Shown here in pieces: positions 46,133 to 57,597 of a stretch of DNA of 64,000 bases. Where the stretch lies: the NCBI GenBank assembly GCA_037176705.1, contig CM073891.1:92648327-92712326 (forward strand). The letters run 5' to 3'. Below the pieces are notes generated by a model. That model saw only the letters and a program-made list of their open reading frames with translations, was not told the origin of the DNA and ran no database searches. Within the stretch, counting starts at the first letter, position 1. Every line of letters starts with the position of its first letter. The translations under genes and the position numbers were made by a program. Source of the DNA: Molossus alvarezi. Its lineage: Eukaryota > Chordata > Mammalia > Chiroptera > Molossidae.

Positions 46133-48724
46133 TTATATTCCACAAATAAGTGAGATCATATGAAACTTGTCTTTCTCTGTTTGGCTTGATTCACTTAGGA
46201 TGATACTTTCCAGATCCCTCCATGTCGTCTCAAAGGATAAGAGATCTTTCTTACAGCTGCATAGTACTCCATTGTGTATATGTACCACAGCTCTTTTATC
46301 CATTAGTCTACTGATGGACACTTGGGTTGTTTCCAGATCTTATCTATTGTAAATAGTGCTGCTACAAACAGGGGGGTACATATATTCTTTCTGATTGGTG
46401 TTTCAGGCTTCTTAGGCTATATTCCTAGAAGTGGGAACACTGGGTCAAATGGCAGTTCAATTTTTAATTTTTTGAGGTAACACCATATTGTTTTCCATAG
46501 TGGCTGCACCAGTCTGCATTCCCACCAGCAGTGTACTAGAGTCCCCTTTTCTCCACACCCTCGCCAACACTTGTTGTTTGATGATTTGTTGATGGCGGCC
46601 ATTCTGACAGGTGTGAGGTGATACCTCATTGTTGTTTTAATTTGCATCTCTCTGATGATTAGTGATGATGAGCATTTCTTCATATGTCTCTTAGCCATTT
46701 GTATGTCCTGTTTGGAGAGGTGTCTATTTAGTTCCACTGCCCATTTTTTAATTGGGTTCTTTGTTTTCCCTTTGTTGAGTTGTATGAGCACTCTATATAT
46801 ATTGGAAATTAACCCCTTATCTGACATATCATTGGCAATTATGCTCTCCCATACAGTGGGTAGCCTTTCTGTTTTGATGATTGTATCTTTGGCTGTGCAG
46901 AAGCTTTTGAGTTTGGTGTAGTCCCATGTATTCATTTTCACCTTTGTTTCTATTGCCTTAATTGATGTATCAGTGAAAATTCTGCTGCGTATGATGTCTG
47001 AAATTATGTTGCCTACAGTTTCTTCTAGGATTTTTATGGATTCATGAGTCACATTTAAGTCTTTTATCCATTTTGAGTTTATTCTTGTATAGTGTATAAG
47101 TTGATGGTGTAGTTTCATTTTTCTGCATGTAGCTGTCCAATTTTCCCCACACCATTTATTAAAGAGGCTGTCCTTACTCCACTGTGTGCTCTTGCCACCT
47201 TTGTCAAATATTAATTGAGCATATGGCCTAGGGTCCATTTCTGGGTTCTCTGTTCTGTTCCACTGGTCTATATGCCAGTTCTTGTGCCAGTAACAGGCTG
47301 TTTTGATTACAGTGACTTTGCAGTATAAACTGAAATCTGGTAATGTGATCCCTCCAACTTTCTTCTTCTTTTTTAAGATTGCTGTGGCTATTCAAGGTAT
47401 TTTTTGGTTCCATATGAACTTTTGAAGTTCTCATTCTAATTCTGTGAAGTATGCCGTAGGTATTTTGATGGGGATTACATTGAATCTATAGATTGCTTTG
47501 CGTAATACGGACATTTTAATGACGTTAATTCTCCCAATCCATGAACAGGGTATGTGCTTCCACTTTTTTATATCTTCCTCTATTTCTTTTTTCAATGAAC
47601 AGTAGTTTTCTGTGAATAGGTCCTTTATTTCTTTGGTTAAGTTTATTCCTAGGTACCTAAATTTTTTTGCCGCAATGGTAAATGGGATTGTTTTCTTAGT
47701 TTCTCTTTCTGTGAGTTCATCATTGACGTACAAGAATGCCATCAATTTCTTGACATTAATTTGTATCCTGCAACTTTGCCAAATTCATTTATTAAGTCTA
47801 GTCAATTTTTGATGGAGTCGTTGGGGTTTTCTATGTATGGTATCATGTCATCTTATATAATGACAGTTTCACTTCCTCCTTTCCAATTTGGGTCCCTTTT
47901 ATTTTTTCTACGTGTCTGATTGCTGTGGCTAAGACTTCCAGTACTATGTTAAATAAGAGTGGCAAAAGTGGGCATCCTTGACTTGTTCCTGTTCTTAAGG
48001 AAAATGCTTTTAGTTTTTGCCCATTGAGTATGATGTTGGCTGTAGGTCTTTTATATATGGCATTTATTATGTCTAGATATGATCCCTCTATTCCCACATT
48101 GTTGAGTGTTGTTATTAGAAATGGATGCTGGATTTTGTCAAAGGCTTTTTCAGCATCTATTGATACGATCATGTGGTTTTTAGTCTTCATTTTATTTATG
48201 TGATGTATCATGTTTATTAATTTGTTAATATTCTAAAATTTGTTAATTTTTGGTCTAGAGGATTTATCCAGTGATGTCAACAGGGTGTTGAAGTCCCCTG
48301 CTATGATTGTATTGCTATTGATTTCTCCTTGGAAGTCCTCCAGAAGATTTTTAATATATTTTGGTGCTCCTATATTGGGTGCATATATGTTTATCAAGGT
48401 TATATCTTCCTGTTGGATAGATCCTTTCAATATTATGTAGTGGCCTTCTTTGTCTCTAGTTATGGCCTTCATTTTGAAATCTATTTTATCAGATATGAGT
48501 ATTGCTACCCCAGCTTTTTTTCCCTTTCCATTTGCTTGGAAGATTTTTTTCCATCCCTTTACTTTCAACCTATGTGAGTCTTTTGTTGTGAGGTGGGTCT
48601 CTTGCAAACAACATATAGATGAGTCATGCTTTGTTATCCAATCAGCTACTCTGTGTCTTTTTATGGGAGCATTCAATCCATTTACATTTAAGATGATTAT
48701 TGATATGTACTTATTTATTGTCAT
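46133..48724 (-). pseudogene. L1 ORF2 with internal deletion
   Basis: The endonuclease block (48233-48724, 163 codons) starts MTINKYISIIILNVNGLNAP and retains CCLQETHL (with the catalytic Glu) and IIAGDFNTLLTSLD (Asp/Asn pair). It then jumps to RT residues ([20 protein letters not shown]) because roughly 400 codons are missing. The active-site FADD region is frameshifted (LSLY then KMT, about 47843-47860). Downstream an open block of 273 codons (46417-47238) holds the region up to the Cys-rich C-terminus ([20 protein letters not shown]). ORF2 ends ICGI-stop at 46133-46135. Non-functional. Confidence 0.88.
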
Positions 48725-48769
48725 TTTTGTTTAGTGTGGTTCTATTTTTCTTCCCATTTCTCCTGCTAA

Positions 48770-49695
48770 TTATAGCAGTCCTTTAACATTTCTTGCAGTG
48801 CTGGTTTGGTGCTAATATATTCCTTTAGCCTTTTTTTGTCTGAAAAGTCTTTATCTGACCTTCTATTTTAAATGATAGCCTTGCTGGGTAGAGTAGTTTT
48901 GGATTCAGATTCTTGTTTTTCATGACCTTGATTACTTCATGCCATTCCCTTCTGGCCTGTAGTGTTTCTTGTGAGAAGTCAGCTGAGAGCCTTATGGGGG
49001 TTCCTTTGTAGGTAACCTGTTGCTTATCTCTTGTTGCTTTTAGGATTCTCTCTTTGTCTTTAATTTTGGGCAGTTTGATTACTATGTGTCTTGATGTGGG
49101 CCTGTTTGGGTTCTTCTTACTTGGGGCTCTCTGTGCTTCTGGAACTTGAATGCCTTTTTCCTTCGCCAAATTAGGGATGTTTTCTGTCACTATTTCTTTG
49201 AATATATTCTCTAACCCTTGCTCATTTTCTTCTTCAGGAACTCCTATGATGTGAATATTATTACCTTTTCAGTTGTCTTAAGCTGTCTTCCTGTTTTTTA
49301 ATCATTTTTTTTTTTTGTTTAGTTCTTTTGATTGATTGATTTTTTTCTACCCTGTCTTCTAATTCACTGATCCGTTCCTCAGCTTCCTCTACTCTGCTGT
49401 TTAGACCTTCCAATATGTTTTTTATTTCTGATATGTCATTCTTCATTTCTTCTTGGTGGTTTTTAATTTCCAACTGGTTGATTTTCAACATTTCTATGTC
49501 TTTACTCATGGTGCTCATGTCCTTACACATACTGTTGAGCTTTCTCAAGATCATGGCTCTGAATTCTAGCTCTGTTAACTTGCTTAACTGCACCTCATTT
49601 ATCTCATCTTTGGTAGAGGTCTCTTGTTCTTTCATTTGGCTTTTGTTTCTGTTTTTCACCATTTTGACTATCATTTGGGCTTTGGAATCTGCCAA
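48770..49695 (-). pseudogene. L1 ORF1 pseudogene, comparatively well preserved
   Basis: The N-terminal block (49261-49695) has MVKNRNKSQMKEQETSTKDE, ELEFRAMILRKLNSM and a long heptad-patterned coiled coil (LKINQLEIKNHQEEMKNDIS, SRVEEAEERISELEDRVEKN). After a frameshift, the 48825-49190 block has the RRM/CTD (RPTSRHIVIKLPKIKDKERI, YKGTPIRLSADFSQETLQAR, LLYPARLSFKIEGQIKTF). Total length matches mammalian ORF1p, and one or two frame disruptions kill it. A nearby upstream frame continuing from 49789 is 5' UTR read-through. Confidence 0.88.
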
Positions 49696-49699
49696 ATTT

Positions 49700-50676
49700 T
49701 CCCTGTGGGTGTTGGTGTTCTGCTGTTTGTGGTTCCCTCTCCTGGGTTTGGATGAGGCATGGAGGACCCACTTTAAACACCACTGTCAAGTCTTAACTTT
49801 CCTGGTTAGAGTTGTTAGCCCAGGGAATGGTAGTTATCCTCTAGCTTTTTTGCCTGGACGCTATTAGTAGTGGTCACCTGAAGTACCTTGGTTTCTGAGT
49901 TGACTGAAAAACTCCTTCAGGTGCTCAGTGTAAGAGGATTTCCCAAGGGTGGGGCTGATGCTGGTTGTTAATGGGCCTCAATTAGCATTTCAATGTGGCG
50001 TTGACTCTTCGAGGAAAGGGCCTCCGCCTCTCCCCAGGGCCCTGGGAAGGAGAAGGTGACCACAGTCCTGTGTGGCTGCACTCAGCAAAAGCTCTTAGCA
50101 CCCTCCAAATCCCGAGTGTCCCCACACAGTTCCAGTCCAGTCTGCCTTTCCTCTGCCGAAGCCCAAGGTGAGTGGCTGCTGCCAATGTAGCCTCTGTCCG
50201 GACTCTGCATTGTGGAGCCGCCTGGGACTTTTAACCCGAGGGCACTGCTCCCAGCTAAGGGCAGCCAAGGCTATAGCACCAGCTGAGGGCATATCATCCA
50301 GCCGAGTTCGTAGGACCCAGCCGAAGGTGTAGCACCCAGCCAAGGCCACAGGAGCCAGCCACAGTCGCCGGACCCAGCTGAGGCAGCAGCAGCTTCCAGC
50401 CCAGGCAGCTGGACCCAGCCGAGTCCGCTGGTCCCAGCCCAGGCCACTGCAAACCATGGGCTCCGGCCTCTTCTCACGTCCTCGCAAGCCTACCAGGATT
50501 GAGTCAGTGTCTCTGGTTATGTGGTCCTCCAATTTGCCTTTCGGTTTCCCCTTCCTGAGGATTTGTCTCTATTTTCGTTGTAATTCCGGTTTGGTCCTGG
50601 GAGATGTTGTGTGTAGCTTCCATTCATTTCACTGCCGTTTTTTCTCCTCCACAGTTCCTTTCTTACTCATCTCTTG
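49700..50676 (-). promoter_or_regulatory. L1 5' UTR with CpG-rich tandem repeats
   Basis: The most GC-rich segment of the window. In element sense it begins 'cggcagtgaaatgaatggaa' near 50640, runs through an imperfect tandem array (50251-50452) and ends at ORF1. L1 5' UTRs act as internal promoters and are methylation targets. Open frames of 68-145 codons on the minus strand in this part are a by-product of the repeat and GC content. Confidence 0.75.
50251..50452. repeat. Imperfect about 19-bp tandem repeat in L1 5' UTR
   Basis: About nine to ten units of the type ACCCAGCCGAGGCCGTAGG, with variants such as ACCCAGCCGAAGGTGTAGC, ACCCAGCCAAGGCCACAGG and ACCCAGCCGAGTCCGCTGG (plus-strand reading). 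The L1 5' UTRs at 16.1-16.8 and 59.4-59.98 kb do not show this array. Confidence 0.8.
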
Positions 50677-50832
50677 TAACTTATTGTCCTAATGGGTCTA
50701 TAATAGTTAAACATTTATGTGAATGAAAATAGTAAAACCATTTTCATTCTACAATATTGACTTGGTGAATTTTCATTTATTGATATATTCCACTTACTTC
50801 ACGGTTTACTATTTGCACTTATACAGGTATAT

Positions 50833-51000
50833 TCATGTTCTAGGGCTGCCATAACAGTACCACAATGTTGGTGGATTAAAACAAGAGAAATCTGTTGTCT
50901 TGAAGTTCTGCAATGTAGAAGGTCAAAATCAAAGTGTTGGCAGGGCCATACTTTCTCTGAGACCTGTAGGAAACAACCCTTTGTTTCCTTGGCTCACTTC
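50833..51000 (-). mobile_element. MaLR-type LTR fragment
   Basis: Antisense counterpart of the family at 40.9 kb: 'gttctagggctgccataaca', 'gtaccacaatgttggtggat', 'taaaacaagagaaatctgtt', 'agtgttggcagggccatact'. Truncated at the right, with no TSD. Confidence 0.72.
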
Positions 51001-51864
51001 TGAGTTTTGCTTGCAACCTTAATTAATTGGTGGGTTTGGCTCAGAAAACAAGGATGTGCTATGTAATATATTTCCTTGAGTCATTTTTGGAAAGATAAAA
51101 GCTTAGTAACATACTGAAGATTAATACTTTTATTCTATTCCTTCCAAAGACAACTCAACTATTCAACTAAAGACCATTTCTGAAGGGCATTTAAAACAGG
51201 AGACGTAGTAAAGCAAGCCTGCTCTTTAAAAAGATCAAATTAAGAGTCCAACAGTAGGCATCCACCATAGGAGGAGGGGGCTTAGCATGGGGGTAGTAGT
51301 GACTCAAGAATCCAGCTAAAAGGGATACACTTTATGCATGAAATGATATATCCCTGGTGTTCTCTGAGAGGGCCAATAAGTTAGACTGAGTTTAAGGACT
51401 TTATTTAGCATGTCTAGAAGGATTTTGATGTTTTTCCACTCCATCTGTTGTCTAATGCAGACTATCTTCAAATTAGCCTCCTGAGATCAACAATTTTTCT
51501 TAATGGAAGGGAATAATCATTCTGCCCTCAAACTGCACCAATTCTGGGCACTCAGAATTCCCTCTTTCACTATTCAAGTGAGAGGCTCCATCTTTTAGAT
51601 GCCACTAAGGAGACCACTCCTTTGTCACTTGTCTGCCAGTCCCCCATGGCTTGGGGCTGTTTATGTAGATTTTGGGGTAGGGGACAGAAAATGAATTAAT
51701 ACTGGGCCTTTTTGATGGAATTAACTTAAAGAAGCAATAGATCATAATACATCACAACAGATGGCTCCAATTTAAACACACTTAATAAATGAAAGAACGA
51801 AGATCTTTATAAGGCTAAATTTAAGTAAGAATAAAGTGGTTTTCTTTTGCTTGTTTCTTTTTAT
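51001..51864. other. DNA with no recognised feature
   Basis: Moderate GC, no repeat recognised and no coding signal. Confidence 0.4.
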
Positions 51865-52086
51865 TAATCTTCACTGGAGGATATTTTTTCCATTGATATT
51901 TTTAGAGTGAGTGGGAAGGAGGGAGAGAAAGAGAGAGAGAGACTGGTTGCCTCCCACATGTGCCCCGACCGGAGCCAGGTATTGAATGAACCTCCAGCCC
52001 AGGTATATGCCCTTGACTGAGAATGGAACCTGTGACCCTTTGGTCCATAGGCCGTGCTATAACTGCTCAACCAAATGGGCCAGGGC
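51865..52086 (-). mobile_element. VES-type SINE, diverged long/intermediate form
   Basis: The complement of the tail block (TCTTCACTGGAGGATA) lies at the left and the head (complement of AGCCCTGGCCCATTTGGTTG) at the right. Older, with much of the TTGCAGTTTGTCC block diverged or missing. Confidence 0.85.
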
Positions 52087-52637
52087 TCCTCCTTAAATGT
52101 TTTAACCCATAGTTAAAGAGAATATTATGCAAATATCAAGACAGAAATAACAGACAAAAATAAATTATAATCGCATCAGATGTGTCACTGCAATTCTTAC
52201 TCTGTAACCTATCAAAATGCTATTCATGCACGCAAGCAAAAGAATAGCACTTCAATATACACAAATTCAAATTATATTATACCCATTTAGTGCAGTTTAC
52301 AGATTCACTGTGGATAGTACACGCATATATATTCAGGTGTTGACAAATACATGAAATTGGAACAGGCTTTCCATGTTCTAGGAAAAATTTGGAAGCTCAA
52401 TGTGTGAAGCTGTCAATGAGAAGGACACTGGTCTGAAATTAGAGACGGAGATAAGAAGAGGCCCTGGTAGTAGAACCAGAGAATTTAGAGTATTTTTTAG
52501 GCCATGCTCAGAATCAAGGATTTGTTATAAACATTAAGCATTGTTACTCCTTTGTTAGCTCAGTTGCCAATAAAGAAAGGGGTTTGGCTTTTACCTCATC
52601 TGTGTTTGTCAGACTTCCTTTATTCCATGATATACGC
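52087..52637. other. AT-rich DNA, no recognised feature
   Basis: Nothing recognised. The right end is the target of the hAT MITE. Confidence 0.4.
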
Positions 52638-52930
52638 CAGCGATTTTCAACCCTTTTCATCCCATGGCACACATCAACTATTTACTAAAATTCTGCAGCA
52701 CACAAAAAAATAGATTATGTACATTGTTTACCAATCTGCCAGAAAACAGTAGGTATGATTTTGATTCATTCATACTGGATTGCTATTGTTTGGTGGTTGT
52801 TGTCATTTTTTTAACTTGACAATTCTAAGGGAAAAGAGATCAGTGCCCCTGTCTTAATAGTCAGGTGCTGCATATTTTAAAATTTCTTGGGGCACACCAG
52901 TGTGCCGTGACACAGCAGCTGAAAGTCCTG
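52638..52930. mobile_element. Non-autonomous hAT DNA transposon (MITE)
   Basis: 293 bp starting CAGCGATTTTCAACCC and ending with the decayed inverse (...CAGCTGAAAGTCCTG). Internal phrases 'ccatggcacacatcaactat', 'aaaattctgcagcacacaaa', 'gggaaaagagatcagtgccc' and 'cttggggcacaccagtgtgc' recall nonautonomous hAT elements known from bats. Flanking 8-mers ATATACGC (52630-52637) and ACATACAC (52931-52938) differ only at two transition-type sites and fit the hAT target pattern nTnnnnAn. No transposase. Confidence 0.8.
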
Positions 52931-52938
52931 ACATACAC

Positions 52939-54000
52939 CATTGGCCAAATTTTGTGTGTACGTGCTGTTAGTTTCAAGCTTGAATGTGATAAATACTGTG
53001 AGTGGATGATTTCAACTACCATGAAAGAGAGGTGATGCAGCCTGGCAAAAATTACCTATTTTAGAATCTGGTAATGGGATTTCAGGATACTTAACCCACT
53101 TTATTGCAAGAAATAAAAGTCTGACCCTAGCCCTCACTTTGAAGTTTGTCTGAACCTAGATCACTTATCTCTGTCCTAATATGCAGAGACGTTAGTAAAG
53201 TTTCAGTAAGTTAGTAAGTTTAGCTGGATGGAGATGGAGATTTTTCACATCGCGTACTCACTCACGTGGTAGATAACTACCCCAAACTAGGAAGAGTATT
53301 TAGATACAGGGGGAGCAAAAGGAATGGCAAATGTTCATTATGGTGTCTATTTTATAAGGAATTGTAAAGAATGTGGCACGAGCTGAACATTGAACAAGCA
53401 ACAATCACCCTCAATTGGCAAAGTGATATTATGCACGATGAATACAAAGCAAAGCTGTAAGAAAACATTTAGGATTTTACAGATGCACGTGGTGGGTGAA
53501 GGAGGCAAATGGGTCAAGCAGAAAGGACCCTGAAATGCAGAGCTGGGCCATGCGGCTTTGTTGCTCTTGATACCTAAGTGGATTTGGGCGAATCGCTCCT
53601 GGAACCACTGTGCGCATATTCGTGTAAAGGATGTCCATACGTCAATGTGGTTCTTGCAACTCCATGTCCAAGTAGGAAAACAGGGATGCTGGTGACAATC
53701 TACATCTGAGATGTTAAAAAGGGAAAAGGATTGGGTTACATAAGGAAATTGAATCCTAATATGTGTGCTTGGATTGACAGTGAGGTCTATCAAGGAGAAT
53801 GCCTGTGTTGAAGTTTCAGCTCAGGGGAAAAACAGAGTAAAAGCTGGTTTCATTTCTAAGCAAACAAATAAGAAAACCCCTCGGTTAGAATGCTGTGGTT
53901 CAAATTTATTGTTTTTTTACACATCATTAATATTAAATAAGATCAATAAATTACTTTTCAATTAGGTAACCATTTTTAGGTAGACCTATTTGTACTAATG
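52939..54000. other. DNA with no recognised repeat; contains a 148-codon antisense open frame
   Basis: A minus-strand open frame at 53347-53793 encodes 148 residues (DVDCHQHPCFPTWTWSCKNH in its N-terminal half). I see no known motif, signal peptide or splice context. Open length is mildly unusual for AT-rich DNA but compatible with chance. No recognised mobile element overlaps it. Confidence 0.3.
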
Positions 54001-54017
54001 GAAAATATGTTACTTGC

Positions 54018-54197
54018 AGCTGGCTGGTGTGCCTCAGTGGATTGAAGATTGTCCCATTGGTTGAAAGGTCCTGGTTCGATTCCCGGTCAGGGCACATGCC
54101 CTGGTTGTGGGCTCAATTCCCAGTAGGGGGCGTGAAGGAGCCATGTTTCTATTTCTCTCTCTCTCTCTAAAAAATCAATAAAAACATATTAAGACAA
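54018..54197 (+). mobile_element. VES-related SINE, short form
   Basis: Head AGCTGGCTGGTGTGCCTCAG, strong B box (GGTTCGATTCCC), CT tract and an AAAAATCAATAAAAAC tail. TSD GAAAATATGTTACTTGC / GAAAATACGTTACTTGC (54001-54017, 54198-54214), 16 of 17. Confidence 0.95.
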
Positions 54198-54214
54198 GAA
54201 AATACGTTACTTGC

Positions 54215-54949
54215 TGATTTGTGTAATATATGTTTTTTTATTACAGATTTGTTAAAATAAAGGAAATGTGTCACTGGTAAAACTATTTTGACTAAATTTG
54301 GGTTTCAAAGTCGAGGTTCAGCATGTTCAGATTTATGGCCAAAACATTTAATGGAAAACTCAATAAACTCAATAAGAGGAGGATAGGTTGTCAACTAAGA
54401 GAAGAAAAAGGACAATAATTTAGAGATTTTGTGTATGCTTATGTACCACTTTGTTAATGTAAAATTAACTAAACAAACTGAGGGGTAAAGGCAGAATTTA
54501 AATATTTGTACTATTGCCATTACACAAATTTAGAAGTGGTTATCAAGGAAAATAAAGGCATCCTATAGGAGGTTTAGGCACACGGAATTTTATTTATATC
54601 CAAGACATACTTACTACCTTACAAATAAATGATCACACAAAATATCTCGTATTTCTAGGAATATACAAGGAGGAAGAACGGAGTAAAGATTTTGACTACT
54701 TGAGTAGGTACAAGTCATTGTATGCATTATCATTAAGGATACATTATCAAATGAGCACCAATTGATGACAGTACTGTACAATTTCAGTGCCTATAGGCAT
54801 GTCTAGATTTAATGCATAAAATTAAATATGTGAAAATTGGGTTTTGAAAAGCAGAAAATTTGTATATGCACTTCAGTGAAGAGTTTATGTTACTACTATA
54901 GAAGCACTATCAGTTCACCTTGTTTTAATTTGCCCTTTTAAAATAAGCG
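54215..54949. other. AT-rich DNA, no recognised feature
   Basis: Nothing recognised. Confidence 0.4.
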
Positions 54950-55085
54950 TTAACTTACTTAAATGCCTGCTCCATAAAATAGAGACCTTACCTGCTGTTT
55001 TTATAATTATATTATTGGCAACAAGAATACTACTTGGTATATAGTAGATGCTCAATAAATAATAACTGACTCAGTGGATATGAGC
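54950..55085 (+). repeat. L2/MIR 3'-end relic
   Basis: The phrases 'ctccataaaatagagacctt', 'acttggtatatagtagatgc' and 'tcaataaataataactgact' match the terminal region of L2/MIR. Confidence 0.55.
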
Positions 55086-55564
55086 TTCAATGTTTTTAAC
55101 AATTTTATTTAAGAAAATAAAGCAGTATCTGTTTTATGTTTGTTATAAGACTATGAGGTGCCATTTTTTAAGAACATATTTTATTTATAATTTAGTTTCT
55201 GGCACATGATAGAAAATCAGTAAAGGCCAATTCTCTCTTGTTCTTTGCCGTGAACACACATATATACCCAAAGGCTAGCTCAGTTTCCTTTTTGAATGGA
55301 TGATTACATAAATCTCCATCATTAGGTATATGAGAAAAAATTTTCACTTATCATATTTAAAATTAGACATTAAAATTTCATTATGTATATGAAAAAATGC
55401 ATATTAGCAAAGAATTGCTTTTGTATTATTTTTGTCAAACTGATTTCTAAGAGAACCCACATCTTTTGTTATCCAAATAATATATGAAAATACAAAATTC
55501 ACAATTTAGGCATGTCAAATTAAGTTGAAAATAAAGTAATATATAAAAAATAGGTTTTCATGAT
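55086..55564. other. AT-rich DNA, no recognised feature
   Basis: Nothing recognised up to the L1 boundary. Confidence 0.4.
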
Positions 55565-57595
55565 GAATAATTTTTTTGATGTATTGCTGGATTTGATTTG
55601 CTAATATTTTGTTAAGAATTTTTGGCATCTGTGTTCATCAGGAATATTGGCCTGTAGTTTTTTTCTTTGTAGTGTTTTTATCCAGTTTTGGAAGTAGCAT
55701 TATGCTGGCCTCATAAACTGAGTTTGGAAGACCTCTGTCTTCTTGGATTTTTTGGTATAGTTTGAGGAGAATGGGTGTTAGTTCTTCTTTGAATGCTCAG
55801 TAAAACTTCCCTGTGTAGCCGTCCAGGCCTGGGCTTTTGTTTGTTGTGAGTTTCTTAATTACACCTTCAATTTCCTTTGCTGTTATTGGTGTGTTCAAGT
55901 TTTCTATCTCTTCCTGGTTCAGTTTTGGGAGACGGTGTGTTTCTAGAAATTTGTCCGTTATACCTAGAATGTTCAATTTGTTGGTGTATAATTGTTCATA
56001 GTATGTTTCAATGATCCTTAGTATTTCTGTCGTGTCATCTCTTTCATTTCTGATTTTGTTTATTTGGGTACTCTCTTTTTGTGTCTTGGTGAGTCTGGCT
56101 AAAGGTCAATCAATCTTGTTTATTTTCTCAAAGGATCAGCTCTTTGTTTTATTGATCTTTTGAATTGTTTCTTTAGTCTCTATGTCATATTTTTCTGCTT
56201 TGACCTTTACTATTTCTTCCGTATACTTGCTCTGGATTTTTCTTTTTATTTACTTTATAGTTCTATAAGTTGTAGGATTAGAAAATCAATTAGGTATTTT
56301 TCTTGCTTCTTGAGGTAGGCCTGTAGGGCTATGAACTTCCCTCTCAGGACTGCTTTTGCTGTGTCCCATAGATTTTGTGTTGATGTGTGTTCATTTTCAT
56401 TGGTTTGTGGGATTCATTCCAGGGATGCAAGGATTGTGCAATATTTGCAAATCAATAAATGTGATACACCATATAAACAAAATGAAAGATAAAAACCATA
56501 TGATCTTATCAATAGACGCTGAAAAAGCATTTGACAAATCCAGCACCCATTTCTGATAAAAACGCTCAGCAATGTGGGAATAGAGGGATCATATCTCAAC
56601 ATAATAAAGGCCAACATCATACTCAATGGGCAAAAACTAAAAACATTTCCCTTAAGAACAAGACAGGGATGCCCACTTTCGCCACTCTTATTTAACATAG
56701 TACTGAAAGTCTTAGCCATAGCAATTAGACATGAAGATTAAATAAAAGGGATTCTAATTGGAAAGGAGGAAGTGAAACTGTCATTATTTGCAGATGACAT
56801 AATATTGTAAATAGAAAACCCTAAAGACTCCATCAAAAATCTACTAGGCTTCATAAATAAATTTGGCAAAGTAGGAAGATACAAAATTAACATCAAGAAA
56901 TCAACGGCATCCTTACACACCAACAATGAACTCACAGAAATAGAAACTAAAAAAATAATCCCATTTACCATTGCGACAAAAAAATTAAGATACCTAGGAA
57001 TAAACTTAACCAAAGAAGTAAAGGACCATTTTGCATAAAACTACAGGACATTGAAAAAAGAAATAGAGGAAGATACAAAAAAAATGGAAGCATATACTAT
57101 GTTCAGGAATTGGAAGAATTAACATCATCAAAATGTCCATACTACCCAAAGCAATCTATAAATTCAATACAATCCCCATCAAACTACCAATGACATATTT
57201 TATAGAACTAGAACGAATACTCCAAAAGTTTATATTGAGCCAAAAAAGGTCCCGAATAACCACAGCAATCTTGAAAAAGAAAAACTAAGTAGGAGGGATC
57301 ACAATACCAGATTTCAGGTTATACTACAAAGCCATTGTAATCAAAACAGCTTGGCCCTGGCACAACAGCAAGCAGATAGATCAGTGGAACAGAACCCAGA
57401 ACCCAGAAATTGACCCAAGACAATATGCTCAATTAATATATGACAAAGTTAGCAAGAGCATACAGGAGAGTCAAGACAGCCTCTTCAATAAATTGTGTTG
57501 GGAAAATTAGACAACTACATGCAAAATATGAAGCTAGACCACCAACTTACATCCTACACAAGAATAAACTCCAAATGGATAAAAGACTTATCTTT
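55565..57595 (+). mobile_element. L1 with 5' inversion (twin-primed), 3' end lost
   Basis: 55565-56405 is L1 ORF2 (N-terminal RT region) in minus orientation. At 56407 the sequence switches to plus-orientation ORF2 starting 'gggattcattccagggatgc'. The outer edge of the inverted piece ('aatacatcaaaaaaatt' complement) lies just upstream, in L1 coordinates, of where the plus piece begins. That is the geometry twin-priming produces. The plus piece runs to 'ataaaagactta' at about 57592, where it is cut off by SPIN sequence, so the 3' UTR, tail and right TSD are missing. Confidence 0.85.
56407..57592 (+). pseudogene. L1 ORF2 remnant with FADD box
   Basis: Reads [20 protein letters not shown] (about 56467), then the polymerase active-site box FADD (56787-56798), followed by a stop four codons later (ATA-ATA-TTG-TAA). 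ORF2 sequence continues in several frames to the region encoding 'HKNKLQMDKRL'. The 56356-56556 open block straddles the inversion junction. Multiple frameshifts. Dead. Confidence 0.8.
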
Positions 57596-57597
57596 TC

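Larger units (their letters stand above)
45887..50676 (-). mobile_element. L1 retrotransposon with intact ends and internal ORF2 deletion
   Basis: The perfect 12-bp TSD TAACTTATTGTC (45875-45886, 50677-50688) brackets a minus-strand L1 of 4.79 kb. Its order in element sense is 5' UTR (about 49700-50676), ORF1 (about 48770-49695), ORF2 (46133-48724), 3' UTR and A-rich end. About 1.2 kb between the endonuclease and the RT is missing at about 48215-48240. The complete 5' end means it inserted as a full-length RNA copy, either already deleted or deleted later. It has the longest ORF2 open block in the window. Confidence 0.95.

Noticed and set aside
46417..47238. Functional 273-residue protein
   Set aside because: It is the C-terminal part of L1 ORF2 in a deleted, frameshifted element.
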